Shown here one piece after another: positions 1 to 6,571 of a stretch of 9,611 bases of DNA. Position numbers and translations under genes: made by a program. Position 1 is the stretch's first letter. Every line of letters starts with the position of its first letter. This DNA comes from Aquabacterium sp. (GTDB taxonomy: Bacteria; Pseudomonadota; Gammaproteobacteria; Burkholderiales; Burkholderiaceae_C), in assembly GCA_030654555.1 (NCBI GenBank), contig JAURXG010000014.1:1-9611 (forward strand), in the 5' to 3' direction. Below the pieces are notes generated by a model that worked only from the letters and a program-made list of their open reading frames with translations, had not been told where the DNA came from and did not search any database.

Positions 1-2
1 TG

Positions 3-1430
3 GGCTTGGCCGCGCTCAAGGGGGCAGCGCTGCTGACGATCCTCCTGGCGGGCGGCCAAAAGGTCATGCGCTGGTGGCTCACGCTGGTGGCGCGGCGCAA
101 GAGCGAAGAGCTGTTCGTGCTGAACCTGCTGCTGGTCACGCTGGGCCTGGCCTGGCTGACCGAGCATGCCGGGCTGTCGCTGGCGCTGGGCGCCTTCGTC
201 GCCGGCATGCTGATCGCCGAAACCGAATTCAAGCACCAGGTGGAGACCGACATCCGGCCGTTCCACGACGTGCTGATGGGGCTGTTTTTCATCACCATCG
301 GCATGAAGCTGGACTGGCGCCCGGTGCTCGACCAGTGGTTCCTGGTGCTGCTGCTCACGCTGCTGCCGGTGCTGGCCAAGGCCGTGCTGGTGGCGGGGCT
401 GGCCCGCGCCTTCCGGGCCATGCCGGGGGTGGCCATCCGCACCGGCCTGTACCTGGCGCAGGCCGGTGAATTCGGCTTCGTGCTGCTGACGCTGGGCGCC
501 GACCACGGCCTGGTCGATCCGCAGTGGGTCAGCCCGGTGCTGGCCTGCATGGTGCTGTCGATGCTGGCCACGCCGTTCATCATCGTGCACAGCAACTGGA
601 TCGTGATGAAGCTGTCGGCCAACGAGTGGCTGATGCAATCGGTGCAGCTCACCTCGATCGCCAAGAAGTCGATCAAGACCGAGGCCCACGTGATCATCGC
701 CGGCTACGGCCGCAGCGGGCAGAACCTGGCCCGGCTGCTCGACCAGGAGCGCATCCCGTACATGGCGCTGGACCTCGACCCCGACCGCGTGCGCCAGGCC
801 GCCGCCGCCGGCCAGAGCGTGGTGTTCGGCGATGCGGCGCGGCTGCCCAGCCTGATGGCCGCCGGCCTGGCACGCGCCAGCGCGGTGGTGGTGAGCTACC
901 ACGACACGCCCTCGGCGCTGAAGATCCTGGGCCTGGTGCGCGAGCACGCGCCCACCGTGCCGGTGATCGTGCGCACCATCGACGACACCGATCTGGAGCG
1001 CCTGCGCGACGCCGGCGCCACCGAGGTGGTGCCCGAGGCGATCGAGGGCTCGCTGATGCTGGCCGCGCAGGCGCTGGTGCTGGTGGGCGTGCCGATGCGG
1101 CGGGTGATCCGCATCACGCGCGATGCGCGCGACGCGCGCTACCACCTGCTGCGCGGCTACTTCCACGGCAGCGACGACGACACCGCCGAAGAACTACAGC
1201 AGGCGCGGCTGGGCACGGTGACGCTGCCGGTGGCGGCCGCCTGCGTGGGCCAGCCGCTGGGCCACCAGGCGCTGCAGGCCATCGGCGTGCATGTGGTGTC
1301 GGTGCGCCAGGCCAGCGGGCGGGTGGTCGACGCGATCGACGACCTGCTGCTGACGGCCGGCGACACGCTGGTGCTGTCGGGCCTGCCCGAGCCGCTGTCG
1401 CTGGCCGAGGCCAAGCTGCTGAAGGGCTGA
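3..1430 (+). CDS. Cation:proton antiporter, CPA2/KefB-KefC-like, with RCK domain (5' truncated)
   Basis: This is the C-terminal 475 residues of a monovalent cation:proton antiporter. The frame is open to the window edge (a GGC codon precedes the first TTG at 6), so the true start is upstream. Several hydrophobic segments occupy about 110-620. They include the CPA2-type stretch GAFVAGMLIAETEFKHQVE at about 189-245, followed by FFITIGMKLDW and the Gln/Glu-containing segment LAQAGEFGF. A cytoplasmic RCK/TrkA-N Rossmann domain begins near 685, with the nucleotide-binding glycine motif GYGRSG at 702-719 and an acidic strand end (LDLDPDR). A TrkA-C-like domain (GTVTLPVAAACVGQPLG onward) fills about 1210-1410. 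In this family such proteins exchange K+ or Na+ for H+ across the inner membrane, gated by nucleotide or glutathione binding to the RCK part. The family call is strong. The ion, and KefB versus KefC identity, cannot be settled. The gene is convergent with the lipoprotein gene downstream. Confidence 0.9.
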   Translation, partial: GLAALKGAALLTILLAGGQKVMRWWLTLVARRKSEELFVLNLLLVTLGLAWLTEHAGLSLALGAFVAGMLIAETEFKHQVETDIRPFHDVLMGLFFITIGMKLDWRPVLDQWFLVLLLTLLPVLAKAVLVAGLARAFRAMPGVAIRTGLYLAQAGEFGFVLLTLGADHGLVDPQWVSPVLACMVLSMLATPFIIVHSNWIVMKLSANEWLMQSVQLTSIAKKSIKTEAHVIIAGYGRSGQNLARLLDQERIPYMALDLDPDRVRQAAAAGQSVVFGDAARLPSLMAAGLARASAVVVSYHDTPSALKILGLVREHAPTVPVIVRTIDDTDLERLRDAGATEVVPEAIEGSLMLAAQALVLVGVPMRRVIRITRDARDARYHLLRGYFHGSDDDTAEELQQARLGTVTLPVAAACVGQPLGHQALQAIGVHVVSVRQASGRVVDAIDDLLLTAGDTLVLSGLPEPLSLAEAKLLKG

Positions 1431-1484
1431 CGACAGGCCCCAGCACCCGGCAGGCGCCGGACGCTGATCGACCGACCGCGCGGC
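1431..1484. other. Convergent intergenic gap (antiporter / lipoprotein)
   Basis: This 54-bp gap lies between two converging stop codons. It holds a short G+C-rich inverted repeat, CCGGC (1447-1451), loop AGGC, GCCGG (1456-1460). No T-tract follows on either strand, so it could at most be a weak or factor-dependent bidirectional terminator. I see nothing else in the gap. Confidence 0.3.
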
Positions 1485-2201
1485 TCACTTGAACTCGAGC
1501 GTCTCGGTCGGCAGGCTCATCGTGAACTTGGCGGCCGACACGTCACCGGCGGTGTTGATCCGGAAGCACAGGTTCTGCACCAGGTCGGCGGCACTGCCCA
1601 CCTCGCGCGCCACGGTCTTGCTGCAGGCCCAGGCCGTGCTGGCGGTGCCGTCGCTCTGCACCTCCCAGGTGTTGGTGGCGTTCATCGTCACGGTGGCCTT
1701 GCTGGCGTCGGCGTAGAAGACCTGCGTGCTCAGCGGCCCGGTATCACCGACGCGCGCCGCGGTGGGCAGGTTGCCGGTGGCCGAGGCCAGGCCGTAGTTG
1801 CCCGCGTCGTCGATGCTGCCGTAGGTGCGGAACGGGGTGGTGCTGTAGTACTCGGTGGCGCTGGTGGTCTCAGTGGCCAAGCCCGGTGCCGACACGGTGA
1901 TGGTCTGCAGCGACACCTTGCGCAGCGTGCCTTCGAACACCGCGTCGGCGCCCGCGCCGAGCGTCAGCCCCAGCGTGATCACGGCGCCGTTCGACGCGGT
2001 GGCCTTCAAGCCGGTGAAGCTGGCGCCGTTGGCATAAGCCCGCGTCATCGCCGCATCCAGGTCATAACTGTTGGGGTTGACGGGCGTGCTGTCGCCACCA
2101 CCGCCGCCGCCGCAAGCGGCGAACAACAGGGGCGTGGCCAACGCCAGGACGCGGCCGGCCCCCATCCATGCCGGTGAGCGTTGCAGGCGGTACGAGGACA
2201 T
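1485..2201 (-). CDS. Predicted lipoprotein of unknown function
   Basis: This encodes 238 residues. The ATG at 2201 is chosen because a strong Shine-Dalgarno GGAGG (2212-2208) lies 6 nt upstream and because it gives a proper signal peptide; in-frame starts upstream lack both. Basic residues (R5, R8, R17) precede a hydrophobic stretch at about 18-28. A lipobox LLFAAC follows with the lipidated Cys predicted at position 30, then six glycines and an Asp. The tether with Gly repeats is a common look for betaproteobacterial lipoproteins. The mature part is rich in Thr, Ser, Ala and Gly and looks beta-strand-like. It has two cysteines (C193, C212) that could form a disulfide in the periplasm. I recognise no domain and assign no function. 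It is on the same strand as mnmE but 103 bp downstream of it, probably with its own promoter. Gram-negative sorting rules (Asp at +2 only) do not predict inner-membrane retention, so outer-membrane anchoring is the likelier inference. Confidence 0.8.
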   Translation of the reverse strand: MSSYRLQRSPAWMGAGRVLALATPLLFAACGGGGGGDSTPVNPNSYDLDAAMTRAYANGASFTGLKATASNGAVITLGLTLGAGADAVFEGTLRKVSLQTITVSAPGLATETTSATEYYSTTPFRTYGSIDDAGNYGLASATGNLPTAARVGDTGPLSTQVFYADASKATVTMNATNTWEVQSDGTASTAWACSKTVAREVGSAADLVQNLCFRINTAGDVSAAKFTMSLPTETLEFK

Positions 2202-2304
2202 GATGGGCCTCCGTGGGTTGTTGTTGGGCTTCAACGCTAATCCCGTGCCGCAGCGGGGCATTGACGGCACGCAGAGTCCCGTGTGATGCCGTGCCGGCGC
2301 GGGG
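2202..2304 (-). repeat. mnmE-lipoprotein gap with alternative hairpins
   Basis: This 103-bp gap follows the mnmE stop. CGTGCCG occurs at 2244-2250 and again at 2290-2296, and its exact inverse CGGCACG lies between them at 2265-2271. The central arm can pair with either flank (loops of 14 or 18 nt), giving two mutually exclusive hairpins. The right one lies just after the mnmE stop and could act in termination. No run of T follows. I could not find a convincing -35/-10 pair for the lipoprotein gene, though it presumably starts here. Confidence 0.45.
2208..2212 (-). promoter_or_regulatory. Ribosome binding site of the lipoprotein gene
   Basis: GGAGG on the minus strand lies 6 nt before the ATG at 2201. 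It decides the start, excluding the longer open frame that reaches 2270, which would add 23 residues before the signal peptide. Confidence 0.8.
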
Positions 2305-3723
2305 TCACTTGCCGATGCAGAACTTCCCGAAGATCTCGCCCAGCAGATCGTCGGAGGTGAAGGCCCCGGTGATCTCGCTCAGGGCATCGTGCGCCAGGCG
2401 CAGTTCTTCGGCAAAGAGGTCCAGCGCGGTATCGCCCACCGCGGCATGTGCGCGGGCGGCCTGCAGGTGGGTGGCCGTGCGCTGCAGCGCCAGCACATGG
2501 CGCTTGCGGGCGATGAACACGCCTTCGGTGGCGGCCTGCCAGCCGGCGCGTTGCAACAGCGCCTGGCGCAGCGCGTCCAGCCCGGCGCCGGTGCGCGCCG
2601 ACAGCGATATCTCGGCGGCAGGCAACGCACCCGGTGCCGCGCTGTCGGCCTTGTTGTGCACGTGCAGGATCCGGGTGGCGTCGTCGACGTGCAGGCGTTC
2701 GGCGATCAGCGCCTCGGCCGCCTCGTAATCGGGCTGGCCGCGGCGCGTCAGGTCGTGCAGGAAGATCACCGCGTCGGCCTGCGCGATGGCCGCCCAGCTG
2801 CGCGCGATGCCGATGCGCTCCACCTCGTCGCCGGCCTCCCCCTCGCCGCGCAGGCCGGCGGTGTCGATCACATGCAGCGGCACGCCTTCGATCTGGATCG
2901 TCTCGCTGACCTTGTCGCGGGTGGTGCCCGGGATGGCGGTGACGATGGCCAGCTCGGCACCGGCCAGCGCGTTCAGCAGGCTGCTCTTGCCGACGTTGGG
3001 CTGGCCGGCCAGCACCACCTGCAGGCCCTCGCGCAGCAGCGCCCCCTGGCGCGCGCGGGCCATCACCGCGGCCAGCGTGGACTCGATCGCGTCGAGCTGG
3101 CCGTGGGCGTCGGCCTGCTGCAGGAAGTCGATCTCCTCCTCCGGAAAGTCGAGCGTGGCCTCGACCAGCAAGCGCAGGCGCACGATGCGCTGGCGCAGTG
3201 CCTCCACCTCGTGCGAGAAGGCGCCCGACAGCGAGCGTCCGGCCGAGCGCGCCGCCGCCTCGGTGCTGGCCTCGATCAGGTCGGCCACGGCCTCGGCCTG
3301 GGCCAGGTCGAGCTTGTCGTTGAGGAAGGCGCGCTGCGTGAATTCACCCGGCTCGGCCAGGCGCAGGCGGGGCAGGCGCGGGGTGGCGGCGGCCTCGGTG
3401 TCGGGGTCGGCCGCGGCCTGCAGGCAGCGCGCCAGCAGCAGCTGCAGCACCACCGGGCCGCCATGGGCCTGCAGTTCGAGCACGTCTTCGCCGGTGTACG
3501 AGTGCGGCGCCGGGAACCACAGCGCCAGGCCCTGGTCGATGGCCTGGCCATCGGCGTCCCGGAAGGGGCCGTAGCAGGCCTGGCGCGGTGGCAGCGCACG
3601 GCCGCACAGCGCCATCACCAGCGGCGCCAGGCCACGGCCCGACACGCGCACGATGCCCACCGCGCCGCGGCCATGGGCGGTGGCGATGGCGACGATCGGG
3701 TCCTGGAGCTGGGAGTTCGGCAC
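2305..3723 (-). CDS. mnmE: tRNA modification GTPase MnmE (TrmE)
   Basis: MnmE works with MnmG to build the carboxymethylaminomethyl group on uridine 34 of certain tRNAs, using GTP, a formyl-tetrahydrofolate-derived carbon and K+. The protein is 472 residues, slightly longer than E. coli's 454. The N-terminal folate-binding domain shows DPIVAIATAHGRGAVGIVRVSG (8-29), PHSYTGEDVLELQAHGGP (73-90) and the PGEFTQRAFLNDKLDLAQAEA stretch (125-145). A roughly 15-residue Ala/Pro-rich insert at about 103-118 accounts for the extra length. The G domain has all motifs: P-loop GQPNVGKSS (240-248), GTTRD (266-270), DTAG (287-290), NKAD (357-360) and SAR (375-377). The C-terminus ends in the diagnostic FCIGK, whose Cys (469) is the family's catalytic-tail cysteine. 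The start is GTG at 3723, the first start in the open frame; its N-terminal spacing fits the family, but no Shine-Dalgarno is visible. It is the distal member of the rpmH-side gene block. Confidence 0.97.
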   Translation of the reverse strand: MPNSQLQDPIVAIATAHGRGAVGIVRVSGRGLAPLVMALCGRALPPRQACYGPFRDADGQAIDQGLALWFPAPHSYTGEDVLELQAHGGPVVLQLLLARCLQAAADPDTEAAATPRLPRLRLAEPGEFTQRAFLNDKLDLAQAEAVADLIEASTEAAARSAGRSLSGAFSHEVEALRQRIVRLRLLVEATLDFPEEEIDFLQQADAHGQLDAIESTLAAVMARARQGALLREGLQVVLAGQPNVGKSSLLNALAGAELAIVTAIPGTTRDKVSETIQIEGVPLHVIDTAGLRGEGEAGDEVERIGIARSWAAIAQADAVIFLHDLTRRGQPDYEAAEALIAERLHVDDATRILHVHNKADSAAPGALPAAEISLSARTGAGLDALRQALLQRAGWQAATEGVFIARKRHVLALQRTATHLQAARAHAAVGDTALDLFAEELRLAHDALSEITGAFTSDDLLGEIFGKFCIGK

Positions 3724-3736
3724 GCGGCGGATTGTC
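3721..3736 (-). promoter_or_regulatory. Possible -10 element for a leaderless mnmE transcript
   Basis: On the minus strand GACAAT (3736-3731, four of six matches to TATAAT) ends 7 nt before the mnmE GTG. A transcript from it would begin at or next to the start codon. The lack of a Shine-Dalgarno before this GTG is consistent with that. No good -35 hexamer is visible, so the call is weak. Confidence 0.25.
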
Positions 3737-3895
3737 CCGCACCGGCCATGCCGCGCGGGCGCGGCGGCAACGGCCGAAGATGGCGCGGGGTGAAGCGCCG
3801 GGTGGCTCGCGTGAGCTGCCCGTCATCACGCTCCAAGGCCGGTGCTGGGCTGCGCCGGGGGTCCCCGCATTGATCGGTGAGGCCGTGGTGCCGGC

Positions 3896-3929
3896 GCCCG
3901 GCCCGGGGGCCGATGCAACCGGGCCGGGC
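3896..3929. repeat. 11-bp perfect inverted repeat, all G+C
   Basis: GCCCGGCCCGG (3896-3906) and its exact reverse complement CCGGGCCGGGC (3919-3929) flank a 12-nt loop. The stem would be very stable in RNA or cruciform DNA. It lies about 80 nt downstream of the yidC stop and about 170 nt upstream of mnmE on the transcribed minus strand. No T-tract follows on either side. A transcription pause or termination element, or an mRNA-stabilising 3' structure, are possible roles. Confidence 0.7.
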
Positions 3930-3968
3930 CCGTCAGCCCATCATCGACGCTATCGCCGCAGCGTCAAA

Positions 3969-4004
3969 CCCCTGGTCGGGGGATGCACGGCGCACTGCCG
4001 TGCA
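3969..4004 (-). terminator. Tandem hairpins just after yidC (possible terminator)
   Basis: Five nucleotides after the yidC stop, the minus strand has TGCACGGC (4004-3997), loop AGTGC, GCCGTGCA (3991-3984), a perfect 8-bp stem. It is followed at once by a second small stem, CCCC with GGGG (within 3982-3969), and then TTTGA. The position is right for a 3'-end structure of the rpmH-rnpA-yidD-yidC transcript. The T-run is only three long, so efficient intrinsic termination is uncertain. Confidence 0.5.
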
Positions 4005-4009
4005 AACCA

Positions 4010-5695
4010 TCACAGCTTCTTGTTCAGCCCCAGCTGCTGGTTGATGAACCACTGCTGGGCGATGCCCAGGATGTTGTTCGTCAGCCAGTACAGCACCAGG
4101 CCGGCGGGGAAGAAGAAGAACATCACGCTGAACATCAGCGGCATGATCCACATCATCTTGGCCTGCACCGGATCGGGTGGCGTCGGGTTCAGCCAGGTCT
4201 GGAACATCGTCGACGCGGTCATCAGCAGCGGCAGGATGAAGAACGGGTCTTTCGTCGACAGGTCGTGGATCCAGCCGATCCACGGTGCGTTGCGCATCTC
4301 CACGCTGGACAGCAGCACCCAGTACAGCGCGATGAAGAACGGCATCTGCACGAAGATCGGCAGGCAGCCGCCCAGCGGGTTGACCTTCTCCTCGCGGTAG
4401 ATGCGCATCATCTCCTGCTGCATCTGCTGCGGCTTGTCCTTGTAGCGCTCGCGCATCTCCATCACCTTGGGGTTGATGGCCTTCATCTTGCCCATCGACT
4501 TGTAGGCGCTGGCGTTGAGCCAGTAGAACGCGATCTTCAGCAGCACCACCAGCGCCACGATGGCCCAGCCCCAGTTGCCCAGCAGCTTGTGCAGCTGGTC
4601 GAGCAGCCAGAACAGCGGCTTGGACAGGATGGTGAGCCAGCCGTAGTCCTTGACCAGCTCGAGCCCGGGCGCGAGGGCCTCGAGCTTCTTCTCCTCCTGC
4701 GGGCCGGCGAACAGCGTGGCCTCGTGGGTCTTGCTGGCGCCGGGTGCCACCTCGCCCAGCGGCAGCACCATCGCGATGGAATAGAAGTTGTCGCTCACCT
4801 TCGCGGTGCGGAACTCGCGCTGCGCCTTCTCGGGCACCAGCCAGGCGGTGGCGAAGTAATGCTGCACCATCGCCACCCAGCCGCCGTCGCCGGTCTTGTC
4901 GTGCTCGGCCTTGCCCTTCTCGATGTCCTTGAAGTCGATCTTGTGGAACTTGCTGGCCTCGGTGTACATCGCCGGGCCGGTGAAGGTGGAATAGAAGCTC
5001 GACTCGCCGGGCGGCGGGTTGCCGTCACGCGCCAGCTGCAGGTAGAGCTGCGGCGCGAGGGCGGTGGCCGATTGGTTGCGCAGCTCGTGCTTGACGCTCA
5101 CCGTGTAGTCGCCGCGGCGGAAGGTGTAGGTCTTGACCAGCTGCGCGCCGCCGATCTCGGGCGACTCGAACACCACGCTCAGCGCGGCCGCACCATCGGC
5201 CAGCGTGCGCTCGCCGGGCAGCACGGTCATCACCGTCAGGTGGTTGGGCAGGCTGATGCCGGGCTGGGTGGTGATCAGGCCCGATTGCGCCAGGTAGACC
5301 CGCTGCGCGCTCTGGTCGAACAGCACCACCCGTTGCTTGGGATCGGCCGCGTCGCTGTACTTCAGCAGCTCCAGCCGCACCAGATCGCCGCCCTTGCTGT
5401 CGAGCGTGGCCTTGAGCACGTCGGTGCTGATGGTGACCTTCTCGCCGACCACCGGTGCAGAGGCCGCCGCCGTGGGCATGGCCGCCGCCGCGACACCGGG
5501 CGTGGCGCCCGCCGTCGTCGTGGCCGCTGGAACACCGGCGACCGGCGGCGGTGCCGAACCGGCCGCCGCCACCGGCCGCGCCGGCGTGGGGCTGAACATC
5601 GACGGATTGCCGTTGTGCTTGTTCCAGGCGTCCCACAGCAGGACGAGCGAGACGGAGAACACCACCCAGAGGATGGTGCGGCGCATGTCGTTCAT
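4010..5695 (-). CDS. yidC: Membrane protein insertase YidC
   Basis: YidC inserts and folds inner-membrane proteins, alone or with SecYEG. The protein is 561 residues, typical of the long Gram-negative form. TM1 is residues 7-21 (ILWVVFSVSLVLLWD). An Ala/Pro-rich linker (about 37-82) leads to the periplasmic beta-sandwich domain (about 85-340). The conserved C-terminal core starts around 350. K387 in TM2 aligns with the positively charged groove residue (Arg366 in E. coli). The cytoplasmic helical hairpin is about 400-437, followed by the family signature EKVNPLGGCLPIFVQMPFFIALYWVL (435-460). Further membrane segments are at about 485-501 and 515-550 (FFFFPAGLVLYWLTNN). The C-terminus is short and basic (NKKL). 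Cys444 is not preceded by a lipidation signal. The start at 5695 overlaps the yidD stop as ATGA, implying translational coupling. It belongs to the rpmH-side block. Confidence 0.98.
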   Translation of the reverse strand: MNDMRRTILWVVFSVSLVLLWDAWNKHNGNPSMFSPTPARPVAAAGSAPPPVAGVPAATTTAGATPGVAAAAMPTAAASAPVVGEKVTISTDVLKATLDSKGGDLVRLELLKYSDAADPKQRVVLFDQSAQRVYLAQSGLITTQPGISLPNHLTVMTVLPGERTLADGAAALSVVFESPEIGGAQLVKTYTFRRGDYTVSVKHELRNQSATALAPQLYLQLARDGNPPPGESSFYSTFTGPAMYTEASKFHKIDFKDIEKGKAEHDKTGDGGWVAMVQHYFATAWLVPEKAQREFRTAKVSDNFYSIAMVLPLGEVAPGASKTHEATLFAGPQEEKKLEALAPGLELVKDYGWLTILSKPLFWLLDQLHKLLGNWGWAIVALVVLLKIAFYWLNASAYKSMGKMKAINPKVMEMRERYKDKPQQMQQEMMRIYREEKVNPLGGCLPIFVQMPFFIALYWVLLSSVEMRNAPWIGWIHDLSTKDPFFILPLLMTASTMFQTWLNPTPPDPVQAKMMWIMPLMFSVMFFFFPAGLVLYWLTNNILGIAQQWFINQQLGLNKKL

Positions 5696-5982
5696 GGACG
5701 GGTCTTCGAAGAGAGCAAACGGGTGAACAGGGGCGGTGGCGCGTCGGGCACGGGATCGTTGCCCCCGTCACACCAGGGATGGCAGCGCAGGATGCGCCGG
5801 GCCGCCAGGTAGGTGCCGGCGGCGGCACCGTGCTGCTGCAGCGCGGCCAGGGCATAGGCCGAACAGCTGGGCTCGAAGCGGCAGACGTTGCCCAGCCAGG
5901 GCTTGAGCAGGTAGCGGTAGCCCTGCACCGCGCCGATCAACAGCCGGCCTGGCAAGGCAGCGAGGGCAGCGAGCCAGCCCAT
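5692..5982 (-). CDS. yidD: Membrane protein insertion efficiency factor YidD
   Basis: YidD is a small membrane-associated protein that helps YidC-dependent insertion. The ATG at 5982 gives 96 residues, within the usual family range. A longer open frame to 6159 would overlap rnpA heavily and add 59 non-conserved residues, so I reject it. An amphipathic or hydrophobic N-terminal helix (3-19) precedes the family core GYRYLLKPWLGNVCRFEPSC (21-40), then SAYALAALQQHG, then RRILRCHPW (62-70) with GGNDPVP. The four cysteines C34, C40, C67 and C71 include the conserved positions. It starts 5 nt after the rnpA stop. Its own stop overlaps the yidC start by 4 nt (ATGA), so translation of rnpA, yidD and yidC is probably coupled. 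Only a weak AAGG (5997-5994) lies upstream, 11 nt from the ATG. Confidence 0.95.
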   Translation of the reverse strand: MGWLAALAALPGRLLIGAVQGYRYLLKPWLGNVCRFEPSCSAYALAALQQHGAAAGTYLAARRILRCHPWCDGGNDPVPDAPPPLFTRLLSSKTRP

Positions 5983-5987
5983 GGCCG

Positions 5988-6476
5988 TCAGCGCCTTGGC
6001 CCGGAGCGTGGCTCGGCCGCCCGCTGCAGCAACTGCTGCAGTTCGTCGCCGGCGGCCTGCTGCAATGGCGCCGACGCCGCGCTGGTGAACTGCTGGCGGT
6101 CGAAAGGGGCCTTCAGGCGCAGCACCCACAACCCGGGCGGCAAGGCCTGGGCGTGGCAACGCATCACCGCGCGCATCTGCCGCTTGAGCAGGCTGCGGGT
6201 GACGGATCGGCGGGCATGCCGCTTGGGCACCACCAGGCCCAGCCAGCGGCCGGCGGGAGCGGCTTCGGGCGCCGTGGCAGGCGACTCATCCACAGGCGGT
6301 GGGCAACTGCGTGCATCACCTGTGGATAACTCGGCCGAAACGGGCTTCTTGCTGGCCTTGCAGGGCAGGCTGGGGCTGGCCGACAGATGGTGCGCGGCGA
6401 AGTGAGCGCTGCGCGAACGCGGCGCCACCGCCAGCACACGCTGGAAATCGGCCGACCGCACGATGCGTCCGACCAT
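5988..6476 (-). CDS. rnpA: Ribonuclease P protein component
   Basis: RnpA is the protein subunit that assists the RNase P RNA in 5' maturation of tRNA precursors. The protein is 162 residues from the ATG at 6476, clearly longer than E. coli's 119. The family N-terminus RIVRSADFQRVL (4-15) and the first strand (SAHFAAHHLSA) are present. The core RWLGLVVPKRHARRSVTR (77-94) with LLKRQMR (96-102) is the RNA-binding 'RNR' segment; residue 95 is Ser where many families have Asn. The excess length comes from a 40-residue low-complexity insert (about 36-76), in the loop that is short in E. coli. This insert's DNA carries two inverted DnaA boxes (see the separate entries and findings). A GTG at 6521 in the same frame would add 15 residues. 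I prefer the ATG because it places the start just before the conserved RSADF; neither start has a good Shine-Dalgarno. rpmH lies 95 bp upstream. Confidence 0.94.
   Translation of the reverse strand: MVGRIVRSADFQRVLAVAPRSRSAHFAAHHLSASPSLPCKASKKPVSAELSTGDARSCPPPVDESPATAPEAAPAGRWLGLVVPKRHARRSVTRSLLKRQMRAVMRCHAQALPPGLWVLRLKAPFDRQQFTSAASAPLQQAAGDELQQLLQRAAEPRSGPRR
6286..6294 (+). promoter_or_regulatory. DnaA-box-like site within rnpA (one mismatch)
   Basis: TCATCCACA differs from the consensus TTATCCACA at one position. It overlaps rnpA codons for Pro61-Val62-Asp63-Glu64. With its flank, ATCCACAGG (6288-6296) is the exact inverse of CCTGTGGAT (6319-6327), which belongs to the perfect box next to it. 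Confidence 0.6.
6321..6329 (-). promoter_or_regulatory. Perfect DnaA box within rnpA
   Basis: TTATCCACA on the minus strand matches the consensus at all nine positions. It is read in frame as Leu50-Ser51-Thr52 of RnpA (TTA TCC ACA). TTA is an unusual leucine codon in a genome this G+C-rich, which suggests that the DNA sequence itself is constrained. It faces the near-perfect box at 6286-6294 across 26 bp. Confidence 0.75.
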
Positions 6477-6571
6477 GACCGGGTTGGGCGGTGCTGTCGT
6501 GCAGGTGTTCGCGGCGGACACGCGGGCTCGCGCAGCGACGGTGCGGCCTCAGGCGCAGCAAGCCGGTCGGA
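6477..6571 (-). other. rpmH-rnpA gap
   Basis: This 95-bp spacer lies between the rpmH stop and the chosen rnpA ATG. It would shrink to 50 bp if rnpA began at the GTG at 6521. It has no T-tract terminator, so read-through from rpmH into rnpA is expected. A 7-bp direct repeat GCTGCGC is present on the minus strand. I see nothing else in it. Confidence 0.5.

Larger units (their letters stand above)
3724..4009. other. yidC-mnmE intergenic region
   Basis: This 286-bp region has no credible gene. It contains two inverted-repeat structures near its yidC side (3969-4004) and a long G+C-rich stem (3896-3929), described separately. The part nearest mnmE (3724-3890) is very G+C-rich with no clear promoter apart from the possible -10 at 3731-3736. 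The size of the gap suggests that mnmE can be transcribed separately from yidC. Confidence 0.6.

Noticed and set aside
1447..1460. Intrinsic terminator between the antiporter and lipoprotein genes
   Set aside because: Only a 5-bp stem with no T-run on either strand; noted as a weak structure only.
2389..3873. 494-residue plus-strand open frame across mnmE
   Set aside because: Antisense shadow of mnmE; the real gene has every GTPase motif on the other strand.
3983..5812. 609-residue plus-strand open frame across yidC
   Set aside because: Antisense shadow of yidC; low-complexity His/Leu/Gln/Arg-rich product typical of the opposite strand of G+C-rich genes, with no family features.
5983..6159. 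Longer yidD start giving 155 residues
   Set aside because: The extra 59 residues lie entirely in rnpA coding sequence and are Arg/Ala-rich. The conserved YidD region begins at the ATG at 5982.
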